From Haliea alexandrii (GTDB taxonomy: Bacteria; Pseudomonadota; Gammaproteobacteria; Pseudomonadales; Halieaceae), in the NCBI RefSeq assembly GCF_003719295.1, contig NZ_RFLW01000005.1, forward strand, positions 144,292 to 208,291: a DNA stretch of 64,000 bases, read 5' to 3'. The position numbers were made by a program, and so were the translations under genes. Below the pieces are notes generated by a model that was given only the letters and a program-made list of their open reading frames with translations, ran no database searches and was not told the DNA's origin. The number at the start of each line of letters is the position of its first letter. Positions within the stretch are counted from its first letter, which is position 1. This document shows positions 28,404 to 37,497 of this stretch, piece after piece.

Positions 28404-29687
28404 GTGCATCGCGACCCCCAGGTGCAGCTGTTGCTGACCGGCAACGAAATCATGAGCGGCGACACCGTCGACTCCAATTCGGCCCTGATCGCCCAGCGCC
28501 TGGCAGACATCGGGCTCAGCATTTACCGCAAGGTCACCGTGGGCGACGACCGGGCACTGCTGTGCCGTGAGCTCACGGCGATGGCCTCGAGTGCGGATGT
28601 CCTCATCGTCAACGGCGGGCTCGGGCCTACGGTGGACGATTTGACCGCTGTGGTGTTGGCAGAAGCCGCGGGGGTGCCATTGGAGGAGCACCCCCAGGCG
28701 GTCGCGCACCTGGAGGCCTGGTGTGGTCGGCGCAATATCCCGCTGGATGCCGCCAACCGCAAGCAGGCACAGCTACCCGCGGGGTCCCGCATCGTGGACA
28801 ACGCCATTGGCAGCGCCGTGGGCTTCGAGCTTTACCTGGGCAGTTGCCGGGTGATCTGTACTCCCGGCGTGCCGGGGGAGCTGCGCCGCATGCTCGACCT
28901 GATCGTCGACAACCTCGCTGCCGCCCTGACCCGCCCGGCGCAACGGCATATTCTGCGCCTGCAAACATTTGGCCTGGGGGAGTCCAGCGCACAGCAACTG
29001 ATCAACGATGCCATCCCGGACTGGCCCGCCGCGGTGGAGCTGGGTTTTCGCGCCGGGGCGCCCCAGATGGAGATCAAGCTGGCCGTGGATGATGCCGCCG
29101 ACCTGCCGTTGCGCGACCGGTGTGAGCAGCGGCTGCGGGAGCTGGTGGGCGACCACATCATCGGCGAGGGGGATACGCTGCTGGCGGCGCGGGTATTGGA
29201 ACTGCTGGGCGCGCGCGGGCACACCCTGACGACGGCAGAATCCTGCACCGGCGGGCTGATCGCCAGCCAGCTGACACGTATTCCGGGATCATCGCAGGCC
29301 TTTCACGCCGGCTTCGTAACCTACGCCGACGCAATCAAGTCGAGCGTGCTCGGGGTCAGCGAAGCGACGCTGGCAAACCACGGTGCGGTGAGTGAGGCGG
29401 TGGTGCGGGAGATGGCCCTGGGTGCCCTGGAGCGGGCCCGGGCCGACTACGCCATTGCCGTCTCGGGCGTTGCCGGGCCGGAGGGCGGCACGCCCGACAA
29501 ACCGGTGGGCACGGTCTGGCTGGCCTGGGGCACGGCTGAGGATTTACGCACTCGCTGCCTGCTGTGGCCAGTGGAACGCACGCTGTTCCAGACCATGATT
29601 GCCGCCGCCGGCCTGGACATGATCCGCCGGCAGCTGCTGGGGCTGCACAGCGAGCCGCGTTACTTCGCGCAGCGGCGCGCGCGCTGA
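28404..29687 (+). CDS. cinA: CinA family: nicotinamide-nucleotide amidase / competence-damage protein
   Basis: Full-length CinA (427 residues): an N-terminal MoaB/MogA-like COG1058 domain (LTGNEIMSGDTVDSNS, VNGGLGPTVDD) and a C-terminal PncC amidase domain (TTAESCTGGLIASQLTRIPGSS, AVSGVAGPEGGTPDKPVGTVW). PncC deamidates NMN to NaMN in NAD recycling. The start is GTG with AAGGAG seven bases upstream. Its stop codon abuts the stop codon of the convergent lipocalin-like gene with no spacer. Confidence 0.92.
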   Translation: MHRDPQVQLLLTGNEIMSGDTVDSNSALIAQRLADIGLSIYRKVTVGDDRALLCRELTAMASSADVLIVNGGLGPTVDDLTAVVLAEAAGVPLEEHPQAVAHLEAWCGRRNIPLDAANRKQAQLPAGSRIVDNAIGSAVGFELYLGSCRVICTPGVPGELRRMLDLIVDNLAAALTRPAQRHILRLQTFGLGESSAQQLINDAIPDWPAAVELGFRAGAPQMEIKLAVDDAADLPLRDRCEQRLRELVGDHIIGEGDTLLAARVLELLGARGHTLTTAESCTGGLIASQLTRIPGSSQAFHAGFVTYADAIKSSVLGVSEATLANHGAVSEAVVREMALGALERARADYAIAVSGVAGPEGGTPDKPVGTVWLAWGTAEDLRTRCLLWPVERTLFQTMIAAAGLDMIRRQLLGLHSEPRYFAQRRAR

Positions 29688-30143
29688 CTACTCGGCCGCG
29701 GGTTGTGTGGCTGGCGCCCGGTGCCATACCAGCGTGTGGTAGCGGAGGGTGCCGCCCACTTCATCCTTGCCGGTCAGCACCAGAGTCTGCCCATCCAGTT
29801 CTGCGTGGCGCAACTGCTCGGTGCCCGGAAAGTTCGGGTTCAGGCTTTGCGTCACGTAGTGCACAACGCTGCCATTGACCACCCGGTAACGCCCCGCATA
29901 GTGAAAATAACTGCTGTAGGCTGACGCGCGCTGCGCATCGGGCACTTTGCGCGGGCTGGCATCTTCGGGCAAGCGGGCGCGCTCACGTCGATTGATGGAA
30001 GCACTCATCCAGCCATCTGCCGTATACACGAGCAGACCCAGGGGGTCCTCGCCGAAGGGGCTGCTGAAGTCATCCCGGCCCTCGTAGCCAATTGACCACG
30101 ACTCCAACTGCCAGGCACCAACCAGTTGCTGCTGTTCAACCAT
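29688..30143 (-). CDS. Lipocalin-like domain protein
   Basis: A 151-residue protein without a signal peptide. LVGAWQLESWSIGYEG and LLVYTADGWMSASINRRERAR follow the pattern of the lipocalin-like (Lipocalin_5) beta-barrel family. These proteins appear as small cytoplasmic accessories in fungal and bacterial pathways; their role is usually unknown. It is followed on the same strand by no further gene because cinA converges. pdxH lies 36 bases upstream, so the two may share a transcript. Confidence 0.65.
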   Translation of the reverse strand: MVEQQQLVGAWQLESWSIGYEGRDDFSSPFGEDPLGLLVYTADGWMSASINRRERARLPEDASPRKVPDAQRASAYSSYFHYAGRYRVVNGSVVHYVTQSLNPNFPGTEQLRHAELDGQTLVLTGKDEVGGTLRYHTLVWHRAPATQPAAE

Positions 30144-30179
30144 TGCTCTGTTTCACTCCTTGACCACATGCCATTCTGT

Positions 30180-30815
30180 TCACGGTTGCAGGCGCTCTAT
30201 GCGCCAGCCGTCGCCTTCCCGGTAGTAACGGAACCGGTCGTGCAGGCGATGCGCTCCACCTTGCCAGAACTCGATCCGCTCTGGAACAACCCGATACCCG
30301 CCCCAGAAGTCCGGCACCGGGATATCGCCCTGGGCAAACTTGCGCCGCAGGGCGCTCATCTGCGATTCCAGCACCGCGCGCGCCGACACCGGCCGACTCT
30401 GGCGCGATGCCAGAGCCGCGAGCTGGCTCTCCCGCGGGCGGCTGAGAAAGTAGCGCGCCGATTCCAGTGCCGACAGGCGCTCCGCCCGGCCGGCAACAAT
30501 CACCTGGCGCTCCAGCGTATTCCACGGAAACAGCAACGATACCTGGGGGTGGCGGCTGATGTCCGCCGCCTTCGCACTGCTGTAATTGGTATAGAACACA
30601 AAGCCACGGGTGGCGACATCCTTGAGCAGCACGATACGCTGCCAGGGACCGCCATCTTCATCCAGCGTGGCCAGCACCATGGCCGTGGGGTCGGCAATCT
30701 CGCTCTCCACTGCCTGCTGCAGCCAGGTCTCGAACTGGGCAATGGGACAGGGCGCCAGCATCTCGCGCCGGAGTCCGCCGGCCAGATACTCGCGCCTGAA
30801 TTCCTCGTAATTCAC
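30180..30815 (-). CDS. pdxH: Pyridoxamine/pyridoxine 5'-phosphate oxidase
   Basis: PdxH makes pyridoxal 5'-phosphate using FMN. The 211 residues match the family: [49 protein letters not shown], and the C-terminal [16 protein letters not shown] and HDRFRYYR. The start is GTG (30813-30815). A small unknown gene lies 27 bases upstream on the same strand. Confidence 0.95.
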   Translation of the reverse strand: MNYEEFRREYLAGGLRREMLAPCPIAQFETWLQQAVESEIADPTAMVLATLDEDGGPWQRIVLLKDVATRGFVFYTNYSSAKAADISRHPQVSLLFPWNTLERQVIVAGRAERLSALESARYFLSRPRESQLAALASRQSRPVSARAVLESQMSALRRKFAQGDIPVPDFWGGYRVVPERIEFWQGGAHRLHDRFRYYREGDGWRIERLQP

Positions 30816-30842
30816 GGCGTTAGTCCTGCAAACAAAGCGGCA

Positions 30843-31148
30843 TTATAGATCATCGGATGTGCTGGGAACGACCGGCGCGCGCTGTTGCATGGCGGGTATC
30901 TGGGGAAACGGGAACAACTGCCGCCACTGGGCACCGAAATCGTCCTGTGGCGTACGCGAGAACGCCGCCTGGTAGCGGTTGCTCAGCAGGGCCGTGAGTT
31001 CATCCTCATCAGCGCAGCCGAGCAGCACCGCCACCTCAAGCAAACCTTCAAGGCGCAGGCGCTGTGCCGGCGGCGCATCCCGCCCCTCGGCGAGCGGTGC
31101 AAACAGGCTATCGAGACGCTCCGTTATGTGCTCAAGCAATGTATTCAC
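30843..31148 (-). CDS. Small protein of unknown function
   Basis: A 101-residue reading frame with a GTG start and GGGGAGG about ten bases upstream. The predicted protein (MNTLLEHITERLDSLFAPL) is mostly helical, with an acidic middle (CADEDELTALLSNRYQ) and a Pro-rich end. I do not recognise it. A longer frame continuing to 32420 is only the antisense of ggt. It precedes pdxH with 27 bases between, so it may be its operon partner. Confidence 0.5.
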   Translation of the reverse strand: MNTLLEHITERLDSLFAPLAEGRDAPPAQRLRLEGLLEVAVLLGCADEDELTALLSNRYQAAFSRTPQDDFGAQWRQLFPFPQIPAMQQRAPVVPSTSDDL

Positions 31149-31244
31149 TTCGCCCTGCCTCCCCGGTGTGACGGCAGCCTGTGAGTATGCGTTGCCTGCC
31201 AAAACAGGTAAAGTGCGGCCTCTCGGCGCCGGAGGATCCACCTG

Positions 31245-32984
31245 ATGAAACTGACCCGTTACCTGATCATTCTGCTGGGCGTGACTCTGCTGCCCGCCCC
31301 CCTCGCGCAGGCACAGGTGCCCGCCGCAGAAGAGCCGATCATCGATTTCGGCAGCCGCTTCCTGCCCACCGTAGCACGCGAGGGTATGGTCGTCGGTCCC
31401 GAGCGGCTTGCGGCGGAAATCGGCCTCGATGTACTGCGCCGCGGCGGCAATGCGGTGGATTCGGCGGTCGCCACCGGCTTTGCGCTGGCGGTGAGCTACC
31501 CGCGCGCCGGGAATCTGGGTGGCGGCGGCTTTATGCTGGTGCATCTCGCCGAGGAGGACCGGCAGACGCTGATCGACTACCGCGAAACAGCCCCCGCCAG
31601 CGCCACGCGCGACCTGTTCCTGAATGCGCAGGGCGAGGTGGACCAGCGACGGGCCTATTTCAGCCACCAGTCCGCCGGTGTTCCCGGCACCGTGGCGGGC
31701 CTGGTGCTGGCCCAGAAGCGCTACGGCACATTGCCCCTCGCGGAGGTCATGGCGCCGGCCATCACCCTGGCCCGTGACGGCCTGGAGGTCTCTTTCGCAC
31801 TCAACCAGGAAATAACCGCGCGTGCCGAACGCCTGGCCACCAACGCTGAGGCGCGCAAGCTGTTCTTCGACGCTGAAGGGCGAGTCCCGGCGATTGGTGC
31901 CCGCTGGCAGCAACCGGATCTGGCCTGGACACTGGAACAGATTGCCCGAGACGGACACGAGGGCTTTTATGCCGGCGAGGTCGCTGACCGTATTCTCGCG
32001 GAGATGAAGGCGGGGGATGGCCTGATCAGCCGCGCGGATCTGGCGGCGTACCGCGCGATCGAGCGCGAGCCGGTCCGCGGTCGTTACAAGGATTTCGAGG
32101 TCGTCTCCACACCACCCCCCTCTTCCGGCGGTATCCACATCATCCAGATACTGAACATCCTGGAAGGCTATGACCTCCAGGCCATGGGGCACAACAGCGC
32201 CGCCTACATTCACCACCTGGCGGAGGCGATGAAACTGGCCTATGCCGACCGCAGCCGCTACCTGGCAGACCCCGATTTCGAGCCCGTGCCGGTCGGTGCG
32301 CTTATCGACAAGGCGTACGCCGAGCGGCAGCGCGCCCTGATCAAACCCGGTCGTGCAACCCCCGCGACGGAGATTGCGCCGGGCAACGTACTGGTCGACG
32401 CCAGCCATGACACCACCCATTACACCGTAGCCGACCGCTTCGGTAATGTGGTGAGCAATACCTACACGCTCAATTTCAGCTTTGGCTCACACATCGCCGT
32501 GCCGGGAACAGGCATGCTGCTGAACAACGAAATGGCCGATTTTGCCGCCAACCCGGGTCAACCCAACCCCTTTGGCCTGGTGGAGGGCGAAGCCAACAGC
32601 ATCGAGGGAGGCAAGCGCCCGCTGTCGTCCATGAGCCCCACCATGGTGTTCCGTGGGGGCAAACCCTGGATCGCCACCGGCAGCCCCGGCGGCAGCCTCA
32701 TCATCACCTCGGTACTGCAAACGGTGCTCAATGCCATGGCTTTCGACATGAACATTGCCACAGCGGCGGCGGAACCGCGGGTGCACCACCAGTGGCAGCC
32801 GGACAAGCTGGTTGTCGAGCAAGGCGTCAGCCCGGATACCCTGAGCCTGCTGCGCGCACTGGGGCACAACGTGGACATTGCCGGGCGCACGCTGGGTCGC
32901 ACGCAGTCGATCATGCTGGAACGGGGTTACCTGCTGGGTGCGACCGACACCCGTCGGCCCGGGGGATACGTCGCCGGCTACTGA
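31245..32984 (+). CDS. ggt: Gamma-glutamyltransferase, periplasmic
   Basis: GGT hydrolyses or transfers the gamma-glutamyl group of glutathione. A signal peptide (MKLTRYLIILLGVTLLPAP, cleavage near AQA) leads a 579-residue proenzyme. The autocleavage threonine is Thr390 in DTTHYTVAD, and conserved segments include RRGGNAVDSAVATGFAL, GNLGGGGFML, PPPSSGGIH and GKRPLSSMSPT. A GGAGGATCC ribosome site precedes the ATG. Its 3' end overlaps the convergent thioesterase by seven bases. Confidence 0.94.
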   Translation: MKLTRYLIILLGVTLLPAPLAQAQVPAAEEPIIDFGSRFLPTVAREGMVVGPERLAAEIGLDVLRRGGNAVDSAVATGFALAVSYPRAGNLGGGGFMLVHLAEEDRQTLIDYRETAPASATRDLFLNAQGEVDQRRAYFSHQSAGVPGTVAGLVLAQKRYGTLPLAEVMAPAITLARDGLEVSFALNQEITARAERLATNAEARKLFFDAEGRVPAIGARWQQPDLAWTLEQIARDGHEGFYAGEVADRILAEMKAGDGLISRADLAAYRAIEREPVRGRYKDFEVVSTPPPSSGGIHIIQILNILEGYDLQAMGHNSAAYIHHLAEAMKLAYADRSRYLADPDFEPVPVGALIDKAYAERQRALIKPGRATPATEIAPGNVLVDASHDTTHYTVADRFGNVVSNTYTLNFSFGSHIAVPGTGMLLNNEMADFAANPGQPNPFGLVEGEANSIEGGKRPLSSMSPTMVFRGGKPWIATGSPGGSLIITSVLQTVLNAMAFDMNIATAAAEPRVHHQWQPDKLVVEQGVSPDTLSLLRALGHNVDIAGRTLGRTQSIMLERGYLLGATDTRRPGGYVAGY

Positions 32985-33790
32985 GCCCGCGGCAGCCGGA
33001 CCTTGGCCGTCTGGCGGCTGATGGCCACCAGGTTGCCGGTGCTATCCCAATACTCGCCATCTTCCTCGATCACGCCGGACGTGAGGTGTTTGGAGAACAA
33101 ACGCGCCTGCAGGGGGCCAGGCGCCGGTAATCCGCGCAGCTGTACGGTCAACTCCACCGTGGGCACCCAACCCACTACACCCAGCACATCGAATACGGGG
33201 GGCGGAAAAGCATCCGCGAACATAAGCAGGGCGATGGCATCAGGTGCGGCGCCATCCGCGTGCTGTACCCAGCCGCGAAATTCGCCGCTGCCGCTGGGCT
33301 CGCCGCCACGGAACACGGCTGCCTCCTCCACCAGACGAATGTCGACTCGCTGCCTGAACTCCAGGCCACTGTCGCCGCCGCTCACACACTCCTCCCAGGC
33401 CGGAAAATGGGGTCGAGCCTGCCCTGACCAGCTCGGGCCCTGCAAGCGTGCCAGCGTGGTGTAGGCCGCAGTCACCACCATCTTCAACTCACCGTCCTGA
33501 TACACCCTCGCGCTGGCATGGCTGGTATTGCCGCCTGCGCGCAGCAGCTCGACGCGGCACTCGACCGGCCCCAGCGTGGTGGGCGCCAGATAGAACGCGT
33601 TGACAGCCAGCGGATCCTTGTGCGGCAGCGCTTCGCTCAGCGCCCTGCCGGCAATGGCCAGCACATACCCGCCATTGGGCACCGCGCCGATGCGCCAGCC
33701 AGCATGCAACTCTGCCGTCCACAGATTCTCGCCGCGCCGTTGCACGGCGGTTTCCAGGGCAAACTGGCTGGGCGTGACAGGCTCTGACAT
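32978..33790 (-). CDS. Acyl-CoA thioesterase family protein (TesB-like double hotdog)
   Basis: A 270-residue protein starting MSEPVTPSQFALETAV. The segment WRIGAVPNGGYVLAIAGRAL and the later GVVGWVPTVELTVQLRG fit the thioesterase-like (4HBT_3, TesB-type) double-hotdog family. The substrate is unknown. The upstream extension to 33826 is weaker. It is divergent from the large gene train that starts at 33939. Confidence 0.8.
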   Translation of the reverse strand: MSEPVTPSQFALETAVQRRGENLWTAELHAGWRIGAVPNGGYVLAIAGRALSEALPHKDPLAVNAFYLAPTTLGPVECRVELLRAGGNTSHASARVYQDGELKMVVTAAYTTLARLQGPSWSGQARPHFPAWEECVSGGDSGLEFRQRVDIRLVEEAAVFRGGEPSGSGEFRGWVQHADGAAPDAIALLMFADAFPPPVFDVLGVVGWVPTVELTVQLRGLPAPGPLQARLFSKHLTSGVIEEDGEYWDSTGNLVAISRQTAKVRLPRAQ

Positions 33791-33846
33791 GACGGCTCCG
33801 GAATCGGGTGGAAAGAAATGCGCCAAAACAGGCGCAGCCGCGTATT

Positions 33847-33876
33847 TTGTGTGTGGCTGGCGTAAATGTATATACT
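33847..33876 (+). promoter_or_regulatory. Candidate promoter of the 14-kb envelope gene train
   Basis: TTGTGT (33847-33852) and TATACT (33871-33876) are 18 bases apart and end 62 bases before the first gene. Just upstream, TGCGCC (33819-33824) and GGCGCA (33831-33836) form an inverted repeat that might be an operator. No other promoter-sized gap exists until 48256. Confidence 0.4.
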
Positions 33877-33938
33877 TGAACGGTGCTGTTCGCTTTTACC
33901 GGGCTCGAACAAGCGCTTTCGCGATGGTGATCGATGCC

Positions 33939-35195
33939 ATGAAAGGACTGTATTTTGCGGCGCTCCTGTTGGCAGGTGCGCTCGGCGCGAACCAGGGGTT
34001 CGCTGACACACTACCCGCGGCGCCTACCGAAGACACTGCGACAGATGATGCGGCCCAAGCGTCTGTCGCCAGCCACGACATAGGCGCCCCGGCACAACGG
34101 CGCGCGCTGCAGGAAGCCATCACCGACCTCGAAAGCGAGTACGGCGCCTACAGCCCGGTGCTGCCCGAGCGGCTCCTGAGCCTGGGGCTGGCCCTGCAGT
34201 CGGAGGGGCGCCACGCCGAAGCCGCCGCAGTATTCAAGCGCGGCACCCACCTGGCCCGGGTGAGCACCGGCCTCTACAGCCTCGACCAACTGCCCCTGTT
34301 GGAGTCCGAAATCGCCAGCCTGCAGGCCCTGGGGGACTATCGGGCCGTCGATGATCGGCAGCGCTACCTGTACCGTGTGCAAAGCAAAGCTCCGCTCTCT
34401 TCTGCGCAGCGCGTGCGGGCTTACGTACACCAAGCCGACTGGCAGCGACAGGCCTTCCTGCTGAACATGGATGAGGAGCCGGGCTTACGCCTGCTGCAGA
34501 TGTGGGAGTACTACCGGCTGGCGCTGACTGAAGTGCTTGAACAGAGCGGCGATAACTCCCGCGACCTGTTGCCCCCCCTGTACGGCATGCTGCAGGCGCA
34601 GTACCTGATTGCCGGGTATCGCTGGCCCGATAGCGGAGACAACACGGGCAATGGCTTCACCAGCAACAACCTGCGCCCGCTGGGCAACAGCTACCTGAGA
34701 GACAACTTCAACAAGGGCCGGGCGGTACTGCAGGCGATTTACGATCTCGAACAGCTACACGGCAGCGCCGACCCCGAGGCAGCGGCGCGCGCGCAGACCC
34801 TCATGGGTGACTGGTTGCTGTGGCACGGTGACAGTGAAGGTGCCATGGCGGAGTATGCAAAGGTGCTCGCGGAACTTGCGGACGATGCCGCTGCCCAAGC
34901 CTTGTACAACGAGCTCTTTGCCGAGCCTGTGCCGCTGCCGGCCCTGGACGGCCTTGATGTACACGGGCCTCTCGCAGTGGAGGGGGATGGGGATATACTA
35001 CTGGGGTTTAACGTCGCGGCCGACGGCAAGGTCTCCGACCTGCAACGACTGGATGACTCCGGTACGGCGAACGGGCTCGCCAATCGGCTCATGCGCAGCT
35101 TGCGCAACACCCCGTTCCGACCGCGATTCGACCTCGCTTCCGGCACGCCGGTCGCCACCGACAACCTGGTTATGGCCTATGACAGTACACGCTGA
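33939..35195 (+). CDS. Secreted TPR protein with TonB-C-like C-terminal domain
   Basis: First gene of the train. A signal peptide (MKGLYFAALLLAGALGANQG) is followed by a helical region with TPR-like repeats (about residues 50-335). A last segment of about 80 residues (GDILLGFNVAADGKVSDLQ, then NTPFRPRF) matches the pattern of the TonB C-terminal domain. In TonB this domain contacts outer-membrane partners in the periplasm. There is no membrane anchor like that of TonB, unless the signal peptide stays uncleaved. The start may be the ATG at 33939 (418 residues, best signal peptide) or 33924. Its end overlaps the next gene by 17 bases. The function is unknown. Confidence 0.75.
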   Translation: MKGLYFAALLLAGALGANQGFADTLPAAPTEDTATDDAAQASVASHDIGAPAQRRALQEAITDLESEYGAYSPVLPERLLSLGLALQSEGRHAEAAAVFKRGTHLARVSTGLYSLDQLPLLESEIASLQALGDYRAVDDRQRYLYRVQSKAPLSSAQRVRAYVHQADWQRQAFLLNMDEEPGLRLLQMWEYYRLALTEVLEQSGDNSRDLLPPLYGMLQAQYLIAGYRWPDSGDNTGNGFTSNNLRPLGNSYLRDNFNKGRAVLQAIYDLEQLHGSADPEAAARAQTLMGDWLLWHGDSEGAMAEYAKVLAELADDAAAQALYNELFAEPVPLPALDGLDVHGPLAVEGDGDILLGFNVAADGKVSDLQRLDDSGTANGLANRLMRSLRNTPFRPRFDLASGTPVATDNLVMAYDSTR

Positions 35196-36273
35196 AACAT
35201 CAAATGCACTGACCCTGCTGCGCAGCGCGGGCTGCGCTGCATTGTGCCTGATGCTGGCGGGCTGCCCCAGTGCCAGCAACCCCACTCAGCCGTCCTCGTC
35301 ACCCAGCACACCCTCCGCGTCGTCCAGCAGCAGCCCGAGCGCATCGTCTTCCAGCTCATCGTCCTCCAGCAATAGCCCGAGCTCTCCCACCAGCGGCAGC
35401 AGCGCATCAATGCCCTCAACAGCGGGTGGCTCACCCGGCAGCAGCGCGGGCACCCCCGACACAGGTGCGTCCGGAGCCCGGGACACTGCGCAGGCCGGTG
35501 GGGTCACGCAGCCGACACCCGCATCCGCTACAGCTAGCGACCAGGGTACAGGCGGCGATCAGGGCACAGCCAATGCGAGCGCCGGCGACCCCGCAGGCGG
35601 CGGGCAACCGGCGGGTGAACCGGGCTTTGAAGCCAGCGCCGGCAGTACCGCCCTGCCCGACATGCGCGACAACCCAACGCTGGACCCCGGCACCCTCGCC
35701 GCTCTCGAAGCGGCCATGGAAGCCGCCGCGAAGGGCGGCAATGCAGGCACGGGGGAAGGCGCCGGCACCGCCAACGACGCAGGTGCAGCGTCGGGAGCAG
35801 GGCCGGGTGACACCCCAGGTCGCTTGCCAGGCAATGGCGGTGCCGGCACCGGGCCACTGACCCCGGCGGAACAAGTGGCCATTCTCGATGCGCGGCTGGA
35901 AGCCGGTGCGGGCGATTTCGACACCATGATTCTTGAAGAGCAGGCCCGCCAGCGCAGCGCGCGCCGCGCCAGCAGTGACGATGTACCCGCCTCAGACTCC
36001 GCGGGTGGCGCCCCGGCCGGTGGCCGCGAGGGGCCCTACGGCGAGGATATCACCGTGGCCGGCGCCGGCGGCGGGCGTGGCAGCGTCAACACACCCGGGC
36101 GCCCGCCCCCCCCCAATACGGCCCGCTACCCGGCACCTGACGACATACCCAGCGGCAACGACGACGATGTCGTCGCCCGGCAGCTGCGCGAAGCGGCCAT
36201 GCGTGAGCCCGACCCCGCAGTACGCGAAAAGCTCTGGGATGAATACCGCAAATATAAGGGACTCACTCCATGA
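35179..36273 (+). CDS. Ser/Pro/Gly-rich lipoprotein of unknown function
   Basis: A 364-residue predicted lipoprotein (lipobox LAGC, Cys29). Residues 31-85 are almost only Ser, Pro, Thr and Asn, and about 85-240 are rich in Gly, Ala and Asp, so most of the chain is a flexible tether. The C-terminal 35 residues (DDDVVARQLREAAMREPDP and following) are charged and helical, and look like the only folded interaction site. It overlaps the preceding gene by 17 bases and the following gene by 4 (ATGA). I do not recognise the family. It could span the periplasm or surface as a spacer for a membrane machine. Confidence 0.75.
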   Translation: MTVHAETSNALTLLRSAGCAALCLMLAGCPSASNPTQPSSSPSTPSASSSSSPSASSSSSSSSSNSPSSPTSGSSASMPSTAGGSPGSSAGTPDTGASGARDTAQAGGVTQPTPASATASDQGTGGDQGTANASAGDPAGGGQPAGEPGFEASAGSTALPDMRDNPTLDPGTLAALEAAMEAAAKGGNAGTGEGAGTANDAGAASGAGPGDTPGRLPGNGGAGTGPLTPAEQVAILDARLEAGAGDFDTMILEEQARQRSARRASSDDVPASDSAGGAPAGGREGPYGEDITVAGAGGGRGSVNTPGRPPPPNTARYPAPDDIPSGNDDDVVARQLREAAMREPDPAVREKLWDEYRKYKGLTP

Positions 36274-37463
36274 CCACCGCCCGGCTTGCGCTTGCTGCGC
36301 TGCTGCTGGTCACGCTGACCGCCTGCGTCAACCAGACCGTCAAAACCTCGGCGGTGCCGCCTCTGGAGCGCCCACCCCAGGCCGCGCCCGAGACGGCGCT
36401 ACTGGACGTTGGCGTACTGGTGTTTGATCCCGGCCTTGACGAATATGACGAGGATCAGCAAATCTACCCCGAGGTGCGCAAGGCGGAAGCGCGCTTTATG
36501 CCCCGGCTGCTCGCCGAGGCCATGCAAAACAGCGGTGCCTGGGGTGCAGTGCGCGTCATTCCCTCCGACCGTCAGACCGTTGACCTGCTGGTCCGGGGGC
36601 GCATTGTGCACTCGGACGGTGAAACCCTCGAGCTGCACATCGTCGCACGCGATGCGCGTGGTGCCGAATGGCTGGACAAGACCTACGAGGCCAACGCCAG
36701 CAAATACGCCTACACGCCGTCAACGCGCAACAGCTACGACCCGTTCCAGGCGATTTACCACATGATCGCCAATGACCTTGTGCGCCGGCAGGAAACCCTC
36801 ACCCTCACTCAACGGGAGGATATTCGCCTGATTACCGAGCTGCAGTTCGCCCGCAGCTTCTCTCCCGAGGCATTCGACGGCTACCTCACGGAGAACCGCA
36901 AGGGTGTCATGGAGGTACGCCGCCTGCCCGCAGAAGGCGACCCCATGCTGGAGCGTATTCGCAGCATCCGCGAGCGCGACCAGCTGTTCGTCGACACACT
37001 ACAGGAGCACTACGGCTACTTCAGCGGCGAAATGCAGGTGCCCTATCAGGAGTGGCGCAAGATGAGCTACGAAGAGGCCATCGCGCTGCAGGAATTGCAG
37101 GCTGAGAGCCGGCGCAACCTGATCGCCGGCGGCGCGGCGATCCTTGCCGGCATTTATGCCGCAGGCAGCAGTGAACGTTCCAGCAGGGCCGCCGGCAACG
37201 TCGCCATCATCGGCGGGGGTTACCTGCTCAAGAGCGGCCTGGAAAAACGCGCCGAGGCACAGATTCACGTCGCTGCCCTGGAAGAGCTGGGCATGTCGCT
37301 GGAAGCGGAAATTACGCCGCAAGTGATTGAACTGGAAGACCGCACTGTCATGCTCAGTGGCAACGTTGAAGAACAATACGCCCAGTGGCGCGAACTGCTG
37401 GCGGACATCTACCAGGCCGAAGTCGGTCTGCTGGAACCCCTTCCAACCGTCGACAACCCCTGA
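36270..37463 (+). CDS. Lipoprotein of unknown function with Gly-rich hydrophobic segment
   Basis: A 397-residue lipoprotein (lipobox LTAC, Cys19). The N-terminal part (LLDVGVLVFDPGL, LLAEAMQNSGAWGAVRVIPSD) has the strand-helix layout of periplasmic lipoproteins of the CsgG/GNA1162 kind, but this is only a resemblance. Around residues 285-330 there is a Gly/Ala-rich hydrophobic stretch (IAGGAAILAGIYAAG and IIGGGYLL) like a glycine zipper, which could insert in a membrane. It is coupled to the preceding lipoprotein by an ATGA overlap. Confidence 0.75.
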   Translation: MTTARLALAALLLVTLTACVNQTVKTSAVPPLERPPQAAPETALLDVGVLVFDPGLDEYDEDQQIYPEVRKAEARFMPRLLAEAMQNSGAWGAVRVIPSDRQTVDLLVRGRIVHSDGETLELHIVARDARGAEWLDKTYEANASKYAYTPSTRNSYDPFQAIYHMIANDLVRRQETLTLTQREDIRLITELQFARSFSPEAFDGYLTENRKGVMEVRRLPAEGDPMLERIRSIRERDQLFVDTLQEHYGYFSGEMQVPYQEWRKMSYEEAIALQELQAESRRNLIAGGAAILAGIYAAGSSERSSRAAGNVAIIGGGYLLKSGLEKRAEAQIHVAALEELGMSLEAEITPQVIELEDRTVMLSGNVEEQYAQWRELLADIYQAEVGLLEPLPTVDNP

Positions 37464-37497
37464 TCCAGGGACCAGCCGCCACAAGGCCCATAGCCGC

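Noticed and set aside
31149..32420. Upstream part of a 525-codon minus-strand frame opposite ggt
   Set aside because: Only the last 101 codons (30843-31148) have a plausible start and ribosome site. The rest is antisense to ggt.
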